Shown here one piece after another: positions 14,907 to 23,080 of a stretch of 47,343 nucleotides of DNA (its first letter is position 1; every line of letters starts with the position of its first letter). The position numbers and the translations under genes are program-made. The DNA is from Modestobacter sp. Leaf380. Lineage in GTDB: Bacteria > Actinomycetota > Actinomycetes > Mycobacteriales > Geodermatophilaceae. The stretch is taken from contig NZ_LMQC01000011.1 in NCBI RefSeq assembly GCF_001424485.1, positions 1 to 47,343 on the forward strand, written 5' to 3'. The notes beneath the pieces were generated by a model. The model saw nothing but the letters and a program-made list of their open reading frames with translations, was not told the origin of the DNA and searched no databases.

Positions 14907-15187
14907 CCGTGGCGGACTGGTCGTCGCTGACCGGTCTGGACGTCGACATGGTCGACGAGGCGGGCGTGGGGTCGACGGCGCGGTTGGTGTCCTGCCGCCC
15001 CTCGGGTCCCGACGCTTTCACCCTGGTCTTCTCCGGGGGACTGGCCCCCGACACCGCACAGGGCACCCGCCTGGTGTCCGGTCCCGGCCTGGCGCCCACG
15101 CCGGTCTTCCTGGTGCCGCACCCCGGCACCGACGGCATCGAGCTGCAGGCGGTCTTCACCCGCCTGCCGAGCAGAGACGAGCACTGA
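14894..15187 (+). CDS. DUF6916-like protein, 97 aa
   Basis: A small beta-rich protein starting MHPVTVADWSSLTGLDVDM, with FTLVFSGGLAPDTAQGTRLV and PTPVFLVPHPGTDG followed by LQAVFTRL. It has no signal peptide. It is the cytosolic-looking paralogue of the Tat-exported protein at 13985. ATG 14894 overlaps the acetyltransferase end by 13 bases, and its TGA touches the ATG of the first collar gene (ATGATGG arrangement at 15185-15190). Its size and position suggest a structural partner of the collar proteins; no biochemical function is known to me. Confidence 0.75.
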   Translation: MHPVTVADWSSLTGLDVDMVDEAGVGSTARLVSCRPSGPDAFTLVFSGGLAPDTAQGTRLVSGPGLAPTPVFLVPHPGTDGIELQAVFTRLPSRDEH

Positions 15188-15696
15188 TGGCCCAGCCCTA
15201 CATCGGGGAGATCCGGTTGTTCGCGGGCAACTTCGCACCCGTGGGGTGGTCGTTCTGCGACGGCAGCCTGCTGTCGATCGCCGACGCCGACACCCTCTTC
15301 GCGCTGATCGGCACCACCTACGGGGGTGACGGGCAGGAGACCTTCGCCCTGCCGGACATGCGGGGTCGCATGCCGCTGCACAGGAGCCAGCAGAGCCAGC
15401 AGAGCCAGCTCGGCGTCGCGTCGGGCGTCGAGTCGGTGACGCTCACCGCGGCGCAGCTCCCGCAGCACACCCACCAGGCCATGGGCTCCGCGGCGGCCGC
15501 GACGGCGACGTCGCCCGAGGGGGGTGTCTGGGCCACCTGGGCCGACCAGCAGTACTCCTCGGGGGTGCCGGACGTGGTCCTGGCCGGCGCGGCCCTGGCG
15601 CCTGCCGGTGCGGGCCAGCCGCACGAGAACATGTCGCCCTTCGTCGCGATCCACCACATCATCTCGCTGTTCGGCATCTTCCCGAGTCCGACGTGA
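15187..15696 (+). CDS. phage tail collar-domain protein 1, 169 aa
   Basis: A microcystin-dependent protein (MdpB) type with the collar fold: GEIRLFAGNFAPVGWSFCDG, then LFALIGTTYGGDGQETFALPDMRGR (about residues 37-60), LPQHTHQ, and the C-terminal HHIISLFGIFP. The collar domain is known from short tail fibres of T4-like phages, but stand-alone chromosomal copies occur in threes without other phage genes, as here. No capsid, sheath or lysis gene is in the window, so this is not a prophage. A QSQQSQQSQ insertion lies mid-protein. Its job is probably in an extracellular or cell-surface fibre; that is inference. Confidence 0.9.
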   Translation: MAQPYIGEIRLFAGNFAPVGWSFCDGSLLSIADADTLFALIGTTYGGDGQETFALPDMRGRMPLHRSQQSQQSQLGVASGVESVTLTAAQLPQHTHQAMGSAAAATATSPEGGVWATWADQQYSSGVPDVVLAGAALAPAGAGQPHENMSPFVAIHHIISLFGIFPSPT

Positions 15697-16193
15697 GCGA
15701 GCCCTTCCTCGCCGAGATCCGGATGGTCTCCTTCGACTCCCCGCCCAGGGGCTGGGCCTCCTGCAACGGCCAGCTGCTGCCGATCAACCAGAACCAGGCG
15801 CTGTTCGCCCTGCTGGGCACCACCTACGGCGGGAACGGCGTCACCACCTTCGCGTTGCCGGACATGCGCGACCGCATCCCCGTCCACACAGCGGAGGACC
15901 TGCCGCCCGGCCAGCGAGGCGGGCTGCCGACGGTGACCCTGTCGCTGAGCGAGGTCCCCCTGCACACCCACCAGGCACTGGCCCGGCGGACCGCCGACAG
16001 CACCACCGCCGGGGGCTCGACCTGGGCCTCGGCGCCCGCGCCCGCCTACGGCCCGCCTGCGTCGTCGGTGCCGATGTCGACCTCGGCCGTCGAGCCCGTG
16101 GGCGGCGCCGTCCAACCGCACGAGAACCGCCCGCCGACGCTCGTCGTGCACTTCGTCATCGCCCTCCAGGGCATCTTCCCGAGCAGGAACTGA
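15693..16193 (+). CDS. phage tail collar-domain protein 2, 166 aa
   Basis: A paralogue of the preceding gene with the same landmarks: AEIRMVSFDSPPRGWASCNGQ, LFALLGTTYGGNGVTTFALPDMRDR, VPLHTHQ and FVIALQGIFPSRN. Its GTG overlaps the preceding stop by four bases (GTGA). The variable middle (residues about 95-135) is where the three copies differ most, rich in Ala, Thr and Pro, and could form the exposed face. It has no signal peptide. Confidence 0.9.
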   Translation: MSEPFLAEIRMVSFDSPPRGWASCNGQLLPINQNQALFALLGTTYGGNGVTTFALPDMRDRIPVHTAEDLPPGQRGGLPTVTLSLSEVPLHTHQALARRTADSTTAGGSTWASAPAPAYGPPASSVPMSTSAVEPVGGAVQPHENRPPTLVVHFVIALQGIFPSRN

Positions 16194-16195
16194 CC

Positions 16196-16726
16196 ATGGC
16201 CGACCCGTTCGTCGCCGAGATCCGGCTCTTCCCGTTCGCCTTCGCCCCCACGGGCTGGGCGCTGTGCAACGGCCAGGTGCTGCCCATCTCCCAGAACACC
16301 GCGCTGTTCTCCCTGCTCGGCACCGTCTACGGGGGGGACGGGAGGTCCACGTTCGCGCTGCCCGACCTCCGCGGGGCCACCCCCCTCGGGCCCGGCCAGG
16401 GGCCCGGGCTCAGTCTGCGCACGCAGGGGGAGACGGGCGGCCAGGCGACGGTCGCCCTGACCCCCGGCGAGATGCCCGCACACACCCACACGGTCCGCGG
16501 TGCGTCGGGTCTCGGGGACCAGAACTCGCCGCAGAACGCGGTCTGGGGCAGCGCGGCCTGGGGACGTCGGCGCGACCGCACCTACGCCACCGGGGCTCCC
16601 GATGTCCCGATGCACCCCGCGGCACTCGCCCCCGCCGGGGGCGGTCTGCCGCACACCAACATGCCGCCGTACCTGGTGGTCACCTTCTGCATCGCGCTGC
16701 AGGGGGTCTTCCCGCAGCGTCCGTGA
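16196..16726 (+). CDS. phage tail collar-domain protein 3, 176 aa
   Basis: The third collar paralogue: AEIRLFPFAFAPTGWALCNGQ, LFSLLGTVYGGDGRSTFALPDLRG, MPAHTHT and FCIALQGVFPQRP. ATG 16196 follows the previous TGA by two bases. It carries the longest glycine-rich middle segment (GPGQGPGLSLRTQGETGGQ), which shifts the central loop relative to the other two. The order DUF6916-GNAT-DUF6916-collar-collar-collar, all coupled, argues for stoichiometric assembly into one structure. A hairpin terminator follows at once. Confidence 0.9.
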   Translation: MADPFVAEIRLFPFAFAPTGWALCNGQVLPISQNTALFSLLGTVYGGDGRSTFALPDLRGATPLGPGQGPGLSLRTQGETGGQATVALTPGEMPAHTHTVRGASGLGDQNSPQNAVWGSAAWGRRRDRTYATGAPDVPMHPAALAPAGGGLPHTNMPPYLVVTFCIALQGVFPQRP

Positions 16727-16728
16727 GG

Positions 16729-16753
16729 CGGTGCCCGGCACGCCCGGGCACCG
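16729..16753. terminator. hairpin ending the collar operon
   Basis: CGGTGCCCGG, CACG loop, then CCGGGCACCG, starting two bases after the last collar gene. Confidence 0.75.
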
Positions 16754-16770
16754 GCCTTGCCCCTGACCAC

Positions 16771-16776
16771 TACCGT
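16771..16776 (+). promoter_or_regulatory. -10 hexamer TACCGT for prfB
   Basis: TACCGT lies eight bases before GTG 16785, so the transcript is predicted to start at or next to the start codon. Confidence 0.55.
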
Positions 16777-16784
16777 GGTCAGAC

Positions 16785-17903
16785 GTGGCTGCCGACTTCT
16801 CCTCCCGCCTGGACGCACTCGACGGGACCCTGAAGTCCATCGAGGCCGTCCTCAAGCTCGACGACCTGCGCGACGAGATCCGCGACCTGGAGCAGCAGTC
16901 GGCCGCCCCCGACCTGTGGGACGACGTCGAGAGCGCCCAGAAGCTGACCTCCCGGCTGTCCTACCTGCAGGGCGACCTCCGCCGGGTCGAGGACCTGCGC
17001 TCACGCATCGACGACGTCGGCGTGTTGTGGGAGATGGCCGCCGAGGAGGACGACGAGGCCACCCGCGCGGAGGCCGAGCGCGAGGTCGAGGCGTTGCACA
17101 AGACCATCGAGGAGCTCGAGGTCCGCACCCTGCTGTCGGGGGAGTACGACTCCCGCGAGGCCCTGGTGACGATCCGCTCGGAGGCCGGGGGCATCGACGC
17201 CGCGGACTTCGCCGAGATGCTGCTGCGCATGTACCTGCGCTGGGCCGAGCGCAAGGGCTACCCGACCGAGCTCTACGACACCTCCTACGCCGAGGAGGCC
17301 GGCATCAAGTCGGCCACCTTCGCCGTCAAGCAGCCCTACGCCTACGGCACGCTGTCGGTCGAGCAGGGCACGCACCGGCTGGTGCGCATCTCGCCCTTCG
17401 ACAACCAGGGCCGCCGGCAGACCTCCTTCGCCGGGGTCGAGGTGCTGCCCGTGGTCGACCAGACCGACCACGTGGAGATCCCCGAGAACGAGATCCGGGT
17501 CGACGTCTTCCGCTCCTCGGGTCCCGGTGGCCAGTCGGTCAACACCACCGACTCCGCCGTCCGGATGACCCACATCCCCACCGGCATCGTCGTGTCCTGC
17601 CAGAACGAGAAGTCCCAGATCCAGAACCGGGCCGCCGCGCTCAAGGTCCTGCAGGCCCGCCTGCTCGTCGTGCGCCAGCGCGAGGAGAAGGCCGAGATGG
17701 ACGCCCTCAAGGGCGAGGGCAGCAGCTGGGGCAACCAGATGCGCTCCTACGTGCTGCACCCCTACCAGATGGTCAAGGACCTGCGGACCGAGGTGGAGTC
17801 GGGCAACCCGAGCACCGTCCTGGACGGCGACCTGGACCCCTTCATCGAGGCCGGGATCCGCTGGCGCAAGCAGCAGGAGCAGGAGGCCGCCGAGGCGGTC
17901 TGA
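16785..17903 (+). CDS. prfB: peptide chain release factor 2
   Basis: RF2 recognises UGA and UAA and triggers peptide release on the ribosome. The 372-aa product has normal length: a helical N-terminal domain, the SPF codon-reading motif in [17 protein letters not shown] (about 205) and the catalytic GGQ in [20 protein letters not shown] (about 246-248). The frame is continuous, so the programmed +1 frameshift that autoregulates prfB in many bacteria is absent. prfB immediately before ftsE is the common actinobacterial order; the 140-base gap to ftsE contains ftsE's own promoter. Confidence 0.98.
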   Translation: MAADFSSRLDALDGTLKSIEAVLKLDDLRDEIRDLEQQSAAPDLWDDVESAQKLTSRLSYLQGDLRRVEDLRSRIDDVGVLWEMAAEEDDEATRAEAEREVEALHKTIEELEVRTLLSGEYDSREALVTIRSEAGGIDAADFAEMLLRMYLRWAERKGYPTELYDTSYAEEAGIKSATFAVKQPYAYGTLSVEQGTHRLVRISPFDNQGRRQTSFAGVEVLPVVDQTDHVEIPENEIRVDVFRSSGPGGQSVNTTDSAVRMTHIPTGIVVSCQNEKSQIQNRAAALKVLQARLLVVRQREEKAEMDALKGEGSSWGNQMRSYVLHPYQMVKDLRTEVESGNPSTVLDGDLDPFIEAGIRWRKQQEQEAAEAV

Positions 17904-18029
17904 CCGCCCCGGACGCGCCCGGACCCTGGGAGCGGCCTGGTCGGCGCGTCGTCCCGGCGGGGTCGGTGAGCGCTCACGGAAGTGTCCCGGCGCGCCGCCG
18001 CAACGGGACATCATGGGACGCCGGACGGG

Positions 18030-18035
18030 TAGCGT
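18030..18035 (+). promoter_or_regulatory. -10 hexamer TAGCGT for ftsE
   Basis: TAGCGT lies eight bases before GTG 18044. This separates ftsEX transcription from prfB. Confidence 0.55.
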
Positions 18036-18043
18036 GGCGCCTC

Positions 18044-18733
18044 GTGATCGAATTGCAACACGTCACCAAGCTGTATCCGACGAGCCCTCGGCCGGCGCTG
18101 GACGACGTCTCCATGGAGATCGAGAAGGGCGAGTTCGTCTTCCTCATCGGGTCCTCGGGCAGCGGGAAGTCGACCTTCCTGCGCCTCCTGCTGAAGGAGG
18201 ACGACCCCACCAAGGGCACGATCAAGGTCAACGACAAGACCCTGAACACGATGAGCAAGTGGCAGGTGCCCAAGCTGCGCCGCACGATGGGCTGCGTCTT
18301 CCAGGACTTCCGGCTGCTGCGCAACCGCACGGTCGCGGAGAACGTCGCGTTCGCCCTCGAGGTGATCAACAAGCCGCAGAAGACCATCAAGCGCGTCGTC
18401 CCCGAGGTGCTGGAGATGGTCGGCCTGGAGGGAAAGGCCGAGCGCCTGCCCACCGAGCTCTCCGGTGGCGAGCAGCAGCGCGTCGCGATCGCCCGGGCCT
18501 TCGTGAACCGGCCGCTGGTGCTGCTGGCCGACGAGCCCACCGGCAACCTGGACCCCGAGACCAGCCAGGGCATCATGCTGCTGCTGGAGCGGATCAACCG
18601 CACCGGGACCACCGTGGTGATGGCCACGCACGACTACCACATCGTCGACTCGATGCGGCGCCGCGTGATCGAGCTCAACGACGGCACCGTGACCCGCGAC
18701 CAGTCGCGCGGCGTCTACGGCGTCGGTCGCTGA
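18044..18733 (+). CDS. ftsE: cell division ATP-binding protein FtsE
   Basis: The ATPase half of the FtsEX complex, which activates peptidoglycan hydrolases at the septum. The 229 residues contain Walker [10 protein letters not shown] (about 35-43), the Q-loop region CVFQDFRLL, the ABC signature LSGGEQQR, Walker [13 protein letters not shown] and the switch His in ATHDYHI. Starting at GTG 18044 gives the canonical [11 protein letters not shown] beginning; the long open frame upstream in the same register is prfB antiframe. ftsX follows after 33 bases. Confidence 0.98.
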   Translation: MIELQHVTKLYPTSPRPALDDVSMEIEKGEFVFLIGSSGSGKSTFLRLLLKEDDPTKGTIKVNDKTLNTMSKWQVPKLRRTMGCVFQDFRLLRNRTVAENVAFALEVINKPQKTIKRVVPEVLEMVGLEGKAERLPTELSGGEQQRVAIARAFVNRPLVLLADEPTGNLDPETSQGIMLLLERINRTGTTVVMATHDYHIVDSMRRRVIELNDGTVTRDQSRGVYGVGR

Positions 18734-18766
18734 CGCCGGCCCCGACCAGGAACGACTGAGGAACAC

Positions 18767-19651
18767 ATGCGCGTCAACTTCGTCCTCTCCGAGGTGGCCA
18801 CCGGGCTGCGTCGGAACCTGACCATGACGGTCGCCATGATCCTGACGACCGGCATCTCGCTGGCTCTCATGGGGACCGGGCTGGTCATCGCCAACATGAT
18901 CAGCGACATGCGCGCGATCTACTACGACAAGGTCCAGGTCTCGATCTTCCTGGCCGACGACGTCACCGAGGAGCAGCGGCAGACCATCTCCGACGAGCTC
19001 GCCAGCTCACCGGAGGTCGCCGACTTCATCTACGAGTCCAAGGCCGAGGCCTACCAGCGCTTCACCGAGCAGTTCAGCCAGCAGCCCGCCCTGGTCGAGA
19101 ACACCGACCCCGACGCGCTGCCGGAGAGCTTCCGGGTCGAGCTGGTCAACCCCGAGCGCTACTCGGTCATCGCCCAGGAGTTCCCGAACGGGGAGAACGG
19201 CGTGGACCAGGTCCGCGACGAGGGCGACTTCCTCGACCGGCTGTTCAGCCTGCTCAACGGCGCGCGCAACGCCACCATCGCGGTGGCCGTCGTCCAGGCG
19301 CTGGCCGCGTTGCTGCTGATCTCCAACACAATCCAGCTCGCGGCCTTCAACCGGCGCAACGAGACCAACATCATGAGACTCGTCGGGGCCTCCCGCTGGT
19401 ACACGCAGCTGCCCTTCATCCTGGAGGCCGCCCTCGCCGGCCTGCTCGGTGGGCTGCTGGCCACGGTGGGCCTGGTGCTGACCAAGGTGCTCTTCATCGA
19501 CCGCACCCTGGCCGGGCCGATCCGCGCGGGCATCATCCCGCCGGTCGACTGGGGCGTGATCGCCACGATCAGCCCGGTCATCACCGGCGCCGGCATGCTG
19601 CTGGCCGCGATCGCGGCCTACGTGACCCTGCGGTTGTACGTCCGGCTCTGA
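18767..19651 (+). CDS. ftsX: cell division protein FtsX
   Basis: The membrane half of FtsEX, 294 aa. A cytoplasmic N-terminus (MRVNFVLSEVATGLRRNLTM) precedes the first helix (about 20-42). A large extracytoplasmic domain (about 48-165), which contacts hydrolase regulators, is followed by three more helices (about 175-198, 225-248, 266-288). The PLD-like SFRVELVNPERY segment is typical. TGAGGAA lies four bases before the ATG. It is followed by a strong terminator, so ftsEX form one unit. Confidence 0.97.
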   Translation: MRVNFVLSEVATGLRRNLTMTVAMILTTGISLALMGTGLVIANMISDMRAIYYDKVQVSIFLADDVTEEQRQTISDELASSPEVADFIYESKAEAYQRFTEQFSQQPALVENTDPDALPESFRVELVNPERYSVIAQEFPNGENGVDQVRDEGDFLDRLFSLLNGARNATIAVAVVQALAALLLISNTIQLAAFNRRNETNIMRLVGASRWYTQLPFILEAALAGLLGGLLATVGLVLTKVLFIDRTLAGPIRAGIIPPVDWGVIATISPVITGAGMLLAAIAAYVTLRLYVRL

Positions 19652-19664
19652 CCGACGCCGCCCC

Positions 19665-19704
19665 ACGACGGCCACCCTCCCCACCCGGGGCGGGTGGCCG
19701 TCGT
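19665..19704. terminator. 13-bp hairpin after ftsX
   Basis: ACGACGGCCACCC (19665-19677) pairs exactly with GGGTGGCCGTCGT (19692-19704). Confidence 0.85.
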
Positions 19705-19738
19705 CGTCCGTGCCGGGAACCGGGTGGCGCGCCGCCGG

Positions 19739-19744
19739 TAGCCT
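19739..19744 (+). promoter_or_regulatory. -10 hexamer TAGCCT for smpB
   Basis: TAGCCT lies six bases before ATG 19751, after the ftsX terminator. Confidence 0.6.
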
Positions 19745-19750
19745 GGTGGC

Positions 19751-20233
19751 ATGCCGCGTGAACAGGGGCGGAAGTTCATCGCCCAGAACAAGAAGGCGCG
19801 GCACGACTACTCGATCCTCGACACCTTCGAGGTCGGCCTGGTGCTGACCGGGACCGAGGTCAAGAGCCTGCGGATGGGTCGTGCCTCGCTCGTCGACGGG
19901 TTTGCCATGGTCGAGGGCGGTGAGGTCTGGCTGCACCACGTGCACATCCCGGAGTACACCGAGGGCACCTGGACCAACCACACCCCGCGCCGCAAGCGGA
20001 AGATCCTCATGCACCGGTCGGAGATCGAGAAGCTGATCGGCAAGACCAAGGAGGGCGGGCTCACGCTCGTCCCGCTGGACCTGTACTTCAAGGACGGCCG
20101 CGCCAAGGCCACCCTCGCCCTGGCCAAGGGCAAGAAGAGCTACGACAAGCGCCAGGACCTCGCGGAGAAGGACAGCCGCCGGGAGATGGAACGCGCGTTC
20201 GGGCAGTACGTGAAGAGGGGTGGACGGCGATGA
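19751..20233 (+). CDS. smpB: SsrA-binding protein SmpB
   Basis: It binds tmRNA and carries it into stalled ribosomes for trans-translation. At 160 aa it is of full length, with a beta-barrel core ([32 protein letters not shown]), [12 protein letters not shown], and the basic C-terminal tail ([24 protein letters not shown]) that inserts in the mRNA channel. Its RNA partner ssrA is in this window too, but 7.7 kb downstream (27971). TGA overlaps the ATG of the next gene by four bases (ATGA). Confidence 0.98.
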   Translation: MPREQGRKFIAQNKKARHDYSILDTFEVGLVLTGTEVKSLRMGRASLVDGFAMVEGGEVWLHHVHIPEYTEGTWTNHTPRRKRKILMHRSEIEKLIGKTKEGGLTLVPLDLYFKDGRAKATLALAKGKKSYDKRQDLAEKDSRREMERAFGQYVKRGGRR

Positions 20234-21153
20234 GGGGGATCTCCTACGACCGCTTCGGCGGCGTCGAGGTGCTGACGCTGCGCGAGGACCTGCCGACCCC
20301 GCCGGTCGGGCCGGACGTCGTCCTGGTCCGGGTGCACGCCGCCGGGGTCAACCCGGTCGACGTCGGCATCCGCTCCGGCGGGCTCGCCGAGCTCTTCCCG
20401 CACCACTTCCCGATCGTGCCCGGCTGGGACGTCTCCGGGACCGTCGAGCAGGTCGGTCCCGCCGTCACGGCGTTCGCCGTCGGCGACGAGGTCTTCGGCT
20501 ACGTCCGCCGGGACGACGTCGGGCTGGGCACCTGCGCCGAGCTGGTCGCCGCCCCGCAGCGCTGCCTGGCCCACAAGCCCGAGTCGCTGTCCTTCGCCGA
20601 GGCCGGCGCGCTGCCGCTGGCCGGGCTGACCGCCTACCAGGCGCTCACCGAGGCCCTCGACGTCGGCGAGGGCGACCGGGTGCTGGTGCACCGGGCCGCC
20701 GGCGGCGTCGGGTTCAACGCGGTGCAGATCGCCGTCGCGCTGGGCGCGCACGTCATCGGCACCGCCTCGCCCAAGAACCACGGGTTCCTCCGCGAGGCCG
20801 GCTGCGCCGAGGTCTTCGACTACTCCGCCGGGCCGATGAGCGGGCAGCTGACCGAGCCCGTCGACGCCGTCCTGGACCTGGTGGGCGGGCCGGTGCTGGC
20901 CGACGCACCGGACCAGGTGCGCGACCGGTCCCGGATCGCCTCGGTCGTCGACCCCGCCGTCAACGACCTCGGCGGCCGCTACGTGTTCGTCCGGCCCGAC
21001 GCCCACGACCTCGAGGAGCTGGCCCGCCTCGCCGACGACGGCCAGCTGAGGGTGCCGATCGCCAAGGCGTTCCCGCTGGAGCGCACCGGGGAGGCGCACG
21101 AGCTGGTCGCCGCCGGGCACGTGCGCGGCAAGGTCGTCGTCACCCTGCGCTGA
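20230..21153 (+). CDS. quinone oxidoreductase-like zinc-free MDR dehydrogenase
   Basis: A 307-aa medium-chain dehydrogenase/reductase. The GroES-like N-terminal part ([31 protein letters not shown]) is followed by a Rossmann domain with [26 protein letters not shown] (about 157-182). The Cys/His ligands of zinc alcohol dehydrogenases are absent, so it belongs to the NADPH:quinone reductase type acting on small carbonyl or quinone substrates. ATG 20230 overlaps the smpB stop, so it is co-translated with smpB; no functional link is evident. The natural substrate cannot be read from the sequence. Confidence 0.9.
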   Translation: MRGISYDRFGGVEVLTLREDLPTPPVGPDVVLVRVHAAGVNPVDVGIRSGGLAELFPHHFPIVPGWDVSGTVEQVGPAVTAFAVGDEVFGYVRRDDVGLGTCAELVAAPQRCLAHKPESLSFAEAGALPLAGLTAYQALTEALDVGEGDRVLVHRAAGGVGFNAVQIAVALGAHVIGTASPKNHGFLREAGCAEVFDYSAGPMSGQLTEPVDAVLDLVGGPVLADAPDQVRDRSRIASVVDPAVNDLGGRYVFVRPDAHDLEELARLADDGQLRVPIAKAFPLERTGEAHELVAAGHVRGKVVVTLR

Positions 21154-21168
21154 GGGGGTCGGTCGACC

Positions 21169-21174
21169 TAGGGT
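21169..21174 (+). promoter_or_regulatory. -10 hexamer TAGGGT
   Basis: TAGGGT lies seven bases before GTG 21182 of the amidohydrolase. Confidence 0.55.
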
Positions 21175-21181
21175 CGGCCGG

Positions 21182-22072
21182 GTGCTGACCCCGCCCGCCG
21201 ACGACGTCGACGTCCCCCGCTGGTGGACCGAGCTGGGCGTGCCCGGCCTGGTCGACGTACACGTGCACTTCCTCCCGCCGCGCGTGCAGGAGAAGGTGTG
21301 GGTCTACTTCGACCAGGCGCAGACCCACTACGGCGCGCCCTGGCCGATCACCTACCGGGGCTCGGTGGAGGAGCGGCTGGCGCAGCTGGAGCGGCTCGGC
21401 GTCGCGGCGTTCACCACGCTGCCCTACCCGCACAAGCCGGGCATGGCCGCCTGGCTGAACGACTGGTCGGCCGAGTTCGCCCGGGCCCACCCCCGCGCCC
21501 TGCGGTCGGCGACCTTCTTCCCGGAGCCCGAGGCCGCGCGCTACGTCGCGCAGGCCCTCGAGGGCGGCACCCGGGCCTTCAAGGTGCACGTCCAGGTCGG
21601 CTCCTTCGACCCCAGGCACGAGCTGCTGGACGCCGTCTGGGCGCAGCTGGAGTCCGCCGGCACGCCGGTCGTGATCCACTGCGGTTCCGGCCCGCTGGCC
21701 GGGGAGCACACCGGCCCGACGCCGATGGCCGGGCTGCTGGAGCGGCACCCCGGGCTGCAGCTGGTCATCGCGCACCTGGGCATGCCCGAGTACGCCGACT
21801 TCCTCGACCTGGCCGAGCGGTACGAGGGCGTCCACCTGGACACCACCATGTTCGCGACCGACTTCACCGAGCGGCTGATGCCCTTCGACCGCTCGCTGCT
21901 GCCCCGGCTGGGTGCGTTGCGGGACAAGGTGCTGCTGGGCAGCGACTTCCCCGCCATCCCCTACCCCTACGCCCACCAGCTGGCCGCACTGCAGCGCCTG
22001 GAGCTGGGGGAGGACTGGCTGCGGGCCGTCGTCTGGGGGAACGGGGCGCGGCTGTTCGGCCTGGGGAACTAG
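21182..22072 (+). CDS. amidohydrolase-2 family metal-dependent hydrolase
   Basis: A 296-aa TIM-barrel hydrolase related to aminocarboxymuconate-semialdehyde decarboxylase-type enzymes. Metal ligands are visible in order: VDVHVHF (HxH, about 23-29), FKVHVQVG, VIHCGSG (about 165), LVIAHLGMPEY (about 198) and the catalytic aspartate in LLGSDFPAIPY (about 259). The substrate is unknown. TAG at 22070 is also the first half of the next gene's -10 element, so the two genes are packed with no spacer yet appear separately transcribed. Confidence 0.9.
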   Translation: MLTPPADDVDVPRWWTELGVPGLVDVHVHFLPPRVQEKVWVYFDQAQTHYGAPWPITYRGSVEERLAQLERLGVAAFTTLPYPHKPGMAAWLNDWSAEFARAHPRALRSATFFPEPEAARYVAQALEGGTRAFKVHVQVGSFDPRHELLDAVWAQLESAGTPVVIHCGSGPLAGEHTGPTPMAGLLERHPGLQLVIAHLGMPEYADFLDLAERYEGVHLDTTMFATDFTERLMPFDRSLLPRLGALRDKVLLGSDFPAIPYPYAHQLAALQRLELGEDWLRAVVWGNGARLFGLGN

Positions 22073-22075
22073 CCT
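22070..22075 (+). promoter_or_regulatory. -10 hexamer TAGCCT overlapping a stop codon
   Basis: TAGCCT uses the amidohydrolase TAG stop as its first three bases and lies eight bases before GTG 22084. Confidence 0.55.
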
Positions 22076-22083
22076 CGGGACCC

Positions 22084-23055
22084 GTGATCTTCCCCGCCGG
22101 CCTCACCACCGCCCCGCTCACGCGCGACGACCTGCCCGCCGTCACGGCCCTCTACGCCGCCGCCGAGCGGGTCGACGCCACCGGTGAGCACATGGGGGAG
22201 GAGGACTTCGCCGAGTACTGGTTCGCACCCTTCGCCGAGCCCGCGGACACCCTCGCCGTGCGGGAGGGCGACACCCTCGTCGCCGTCGGGACGGCGATCG
22301 CCCCGCCCACCTTCCGGGACGCCTACGGCGTGCACCTGGACGGGCGCGTGCACCCCGACCACCGCGGCCGCGGGATCGGCCGCGCGCTGCTGGCGTGGCA
22401 GCTGGAACGCGGCGCCCAGGTGCACGCCGACCGGCACCCGGAGGCACCGGCCCGGCTGACCGTGCTGGCCCAGGACTCCGTCGCCGGCCTCACCTCGCTG
22501 CTGCGCCGGGCCGGGTTGGAGCCGGTCCGCTGGTTCCAGCAGATGACCCGCCCGCTCACCGACCTGCCGCCGGCCCGCACGGTGGACGGCGTCGAGCTCA
22601 CCGCCTTCGACTGGGCCCGCGACGAGCAGGTCCGGCACGCCCACAACGCCGCGTTCACCGAGCACTACGGCTCCAGCGAGCGGGACCGGACCTCGTGGGA
22701 GGCCATGTTCACCGGCCGGGCCGCGTTCCGCCCGGACCTCACCGCCCTCGCCGTCCTCGACGACGAGGTCGTGGCCTACGTGCTGGCCTACGTGCACGAG
22801 GCCGACACCGCGGCCACCGGCCGGACCGACGCCTACTACGGGCAGATCGGCGTCGTCCCCACCGCCCGGGGGCGCGGACTGGCCAAGGCGGTCATCGTCG
22901 CGGCGCTGCGGGCCGCGGCCGCGGCCGGCTGCGACTCGGCGTCCCTGGAGGTCGACACCGACAACGTGACCCAGGCACTAAGGCTCTACGAGTCGCTGGG
23001 GTTCGCCACGAAGCACACCCAGGTGTCCTGGTCCCGGCAGCTGCCCGCCCGCTGA
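22084..23055 (+). CDS. tandem-GNAT acetyltransferase, 323 aa
   Basis: Two GNAT domains in one chain. The first (about 8-160) has GRVHPDHRGRGIGRALLAWQLE with a complete acetyl-CoA loop (R-G-R-G-I-G). The second (about 165-320) has GQIGVVPTARGRGLAKAVIVAAL and LEVDTDNVTQALRLYESLGF. The layout is that of mycothiol synthase MshD and of many uncharacterised actinobacterial relatives. mshD normally has other neighbours, so calling it mshD is not justified. The second domain looks the better conserved as catalyst. Confidence 0.88.
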   Translation: MIFPAGLTTAPLTRDDLPAVTALYAAAERVDATGEHMGEEDFAEYWFAPFAEPADTLAVREGDTLVAVGTAIAPPTFRDAYGVHLDGRVHPDHRGRGIGRALLAWQLERGAQVHADRHPEAPARLTVLAQDSVAGLTSLLRRAGLEPVRWFQQMTRPLTDLPPARTVDGVELTAFDWARDEQVRHAHNAAFTEHYGSSERDRTSWEAMFTGRAAFRPDLTALAVLDDEVVAYVLAYVHEADTAATGRTDAYYGQIGVVPTARGRGLAKAVIVAALRAAAAAGCDSASLEVDTDNVTQALRLYESLGFATKHTQVSWSRQLPAR

Positions 23056-23068
23056 GCCCGGCGGACAG

Positions 23069-23074
23069 TAGTGT
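23069..23074 (+). promoter_or_regulatory. -10 hexamer TAGTGT
   Basis: TAGTGT lies six bases before ATG 23081, the start of the SCO6745-type gene. Confidence 0.55.
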
Positions 23075-23080
23075 CCGCAC

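Noticed and set aside
13985-16726. Prophage
   Set aside because: Only collar-type proteins are present; no integrase, capsid, terminase, portal or lysis genes and no att repeats.
16785-16900. Programmed frameshift in prfB
   Set aside because: The frame is continuous through the region of codon 26 and no in-frame TGA is present.
22084-23055. Mycothiol synthase (mshD)
   Set aside because: The tandem GNAT layout fits, but the sequence alone does not separate it from other tandem GNATs and no mycothiol genes are nearby.
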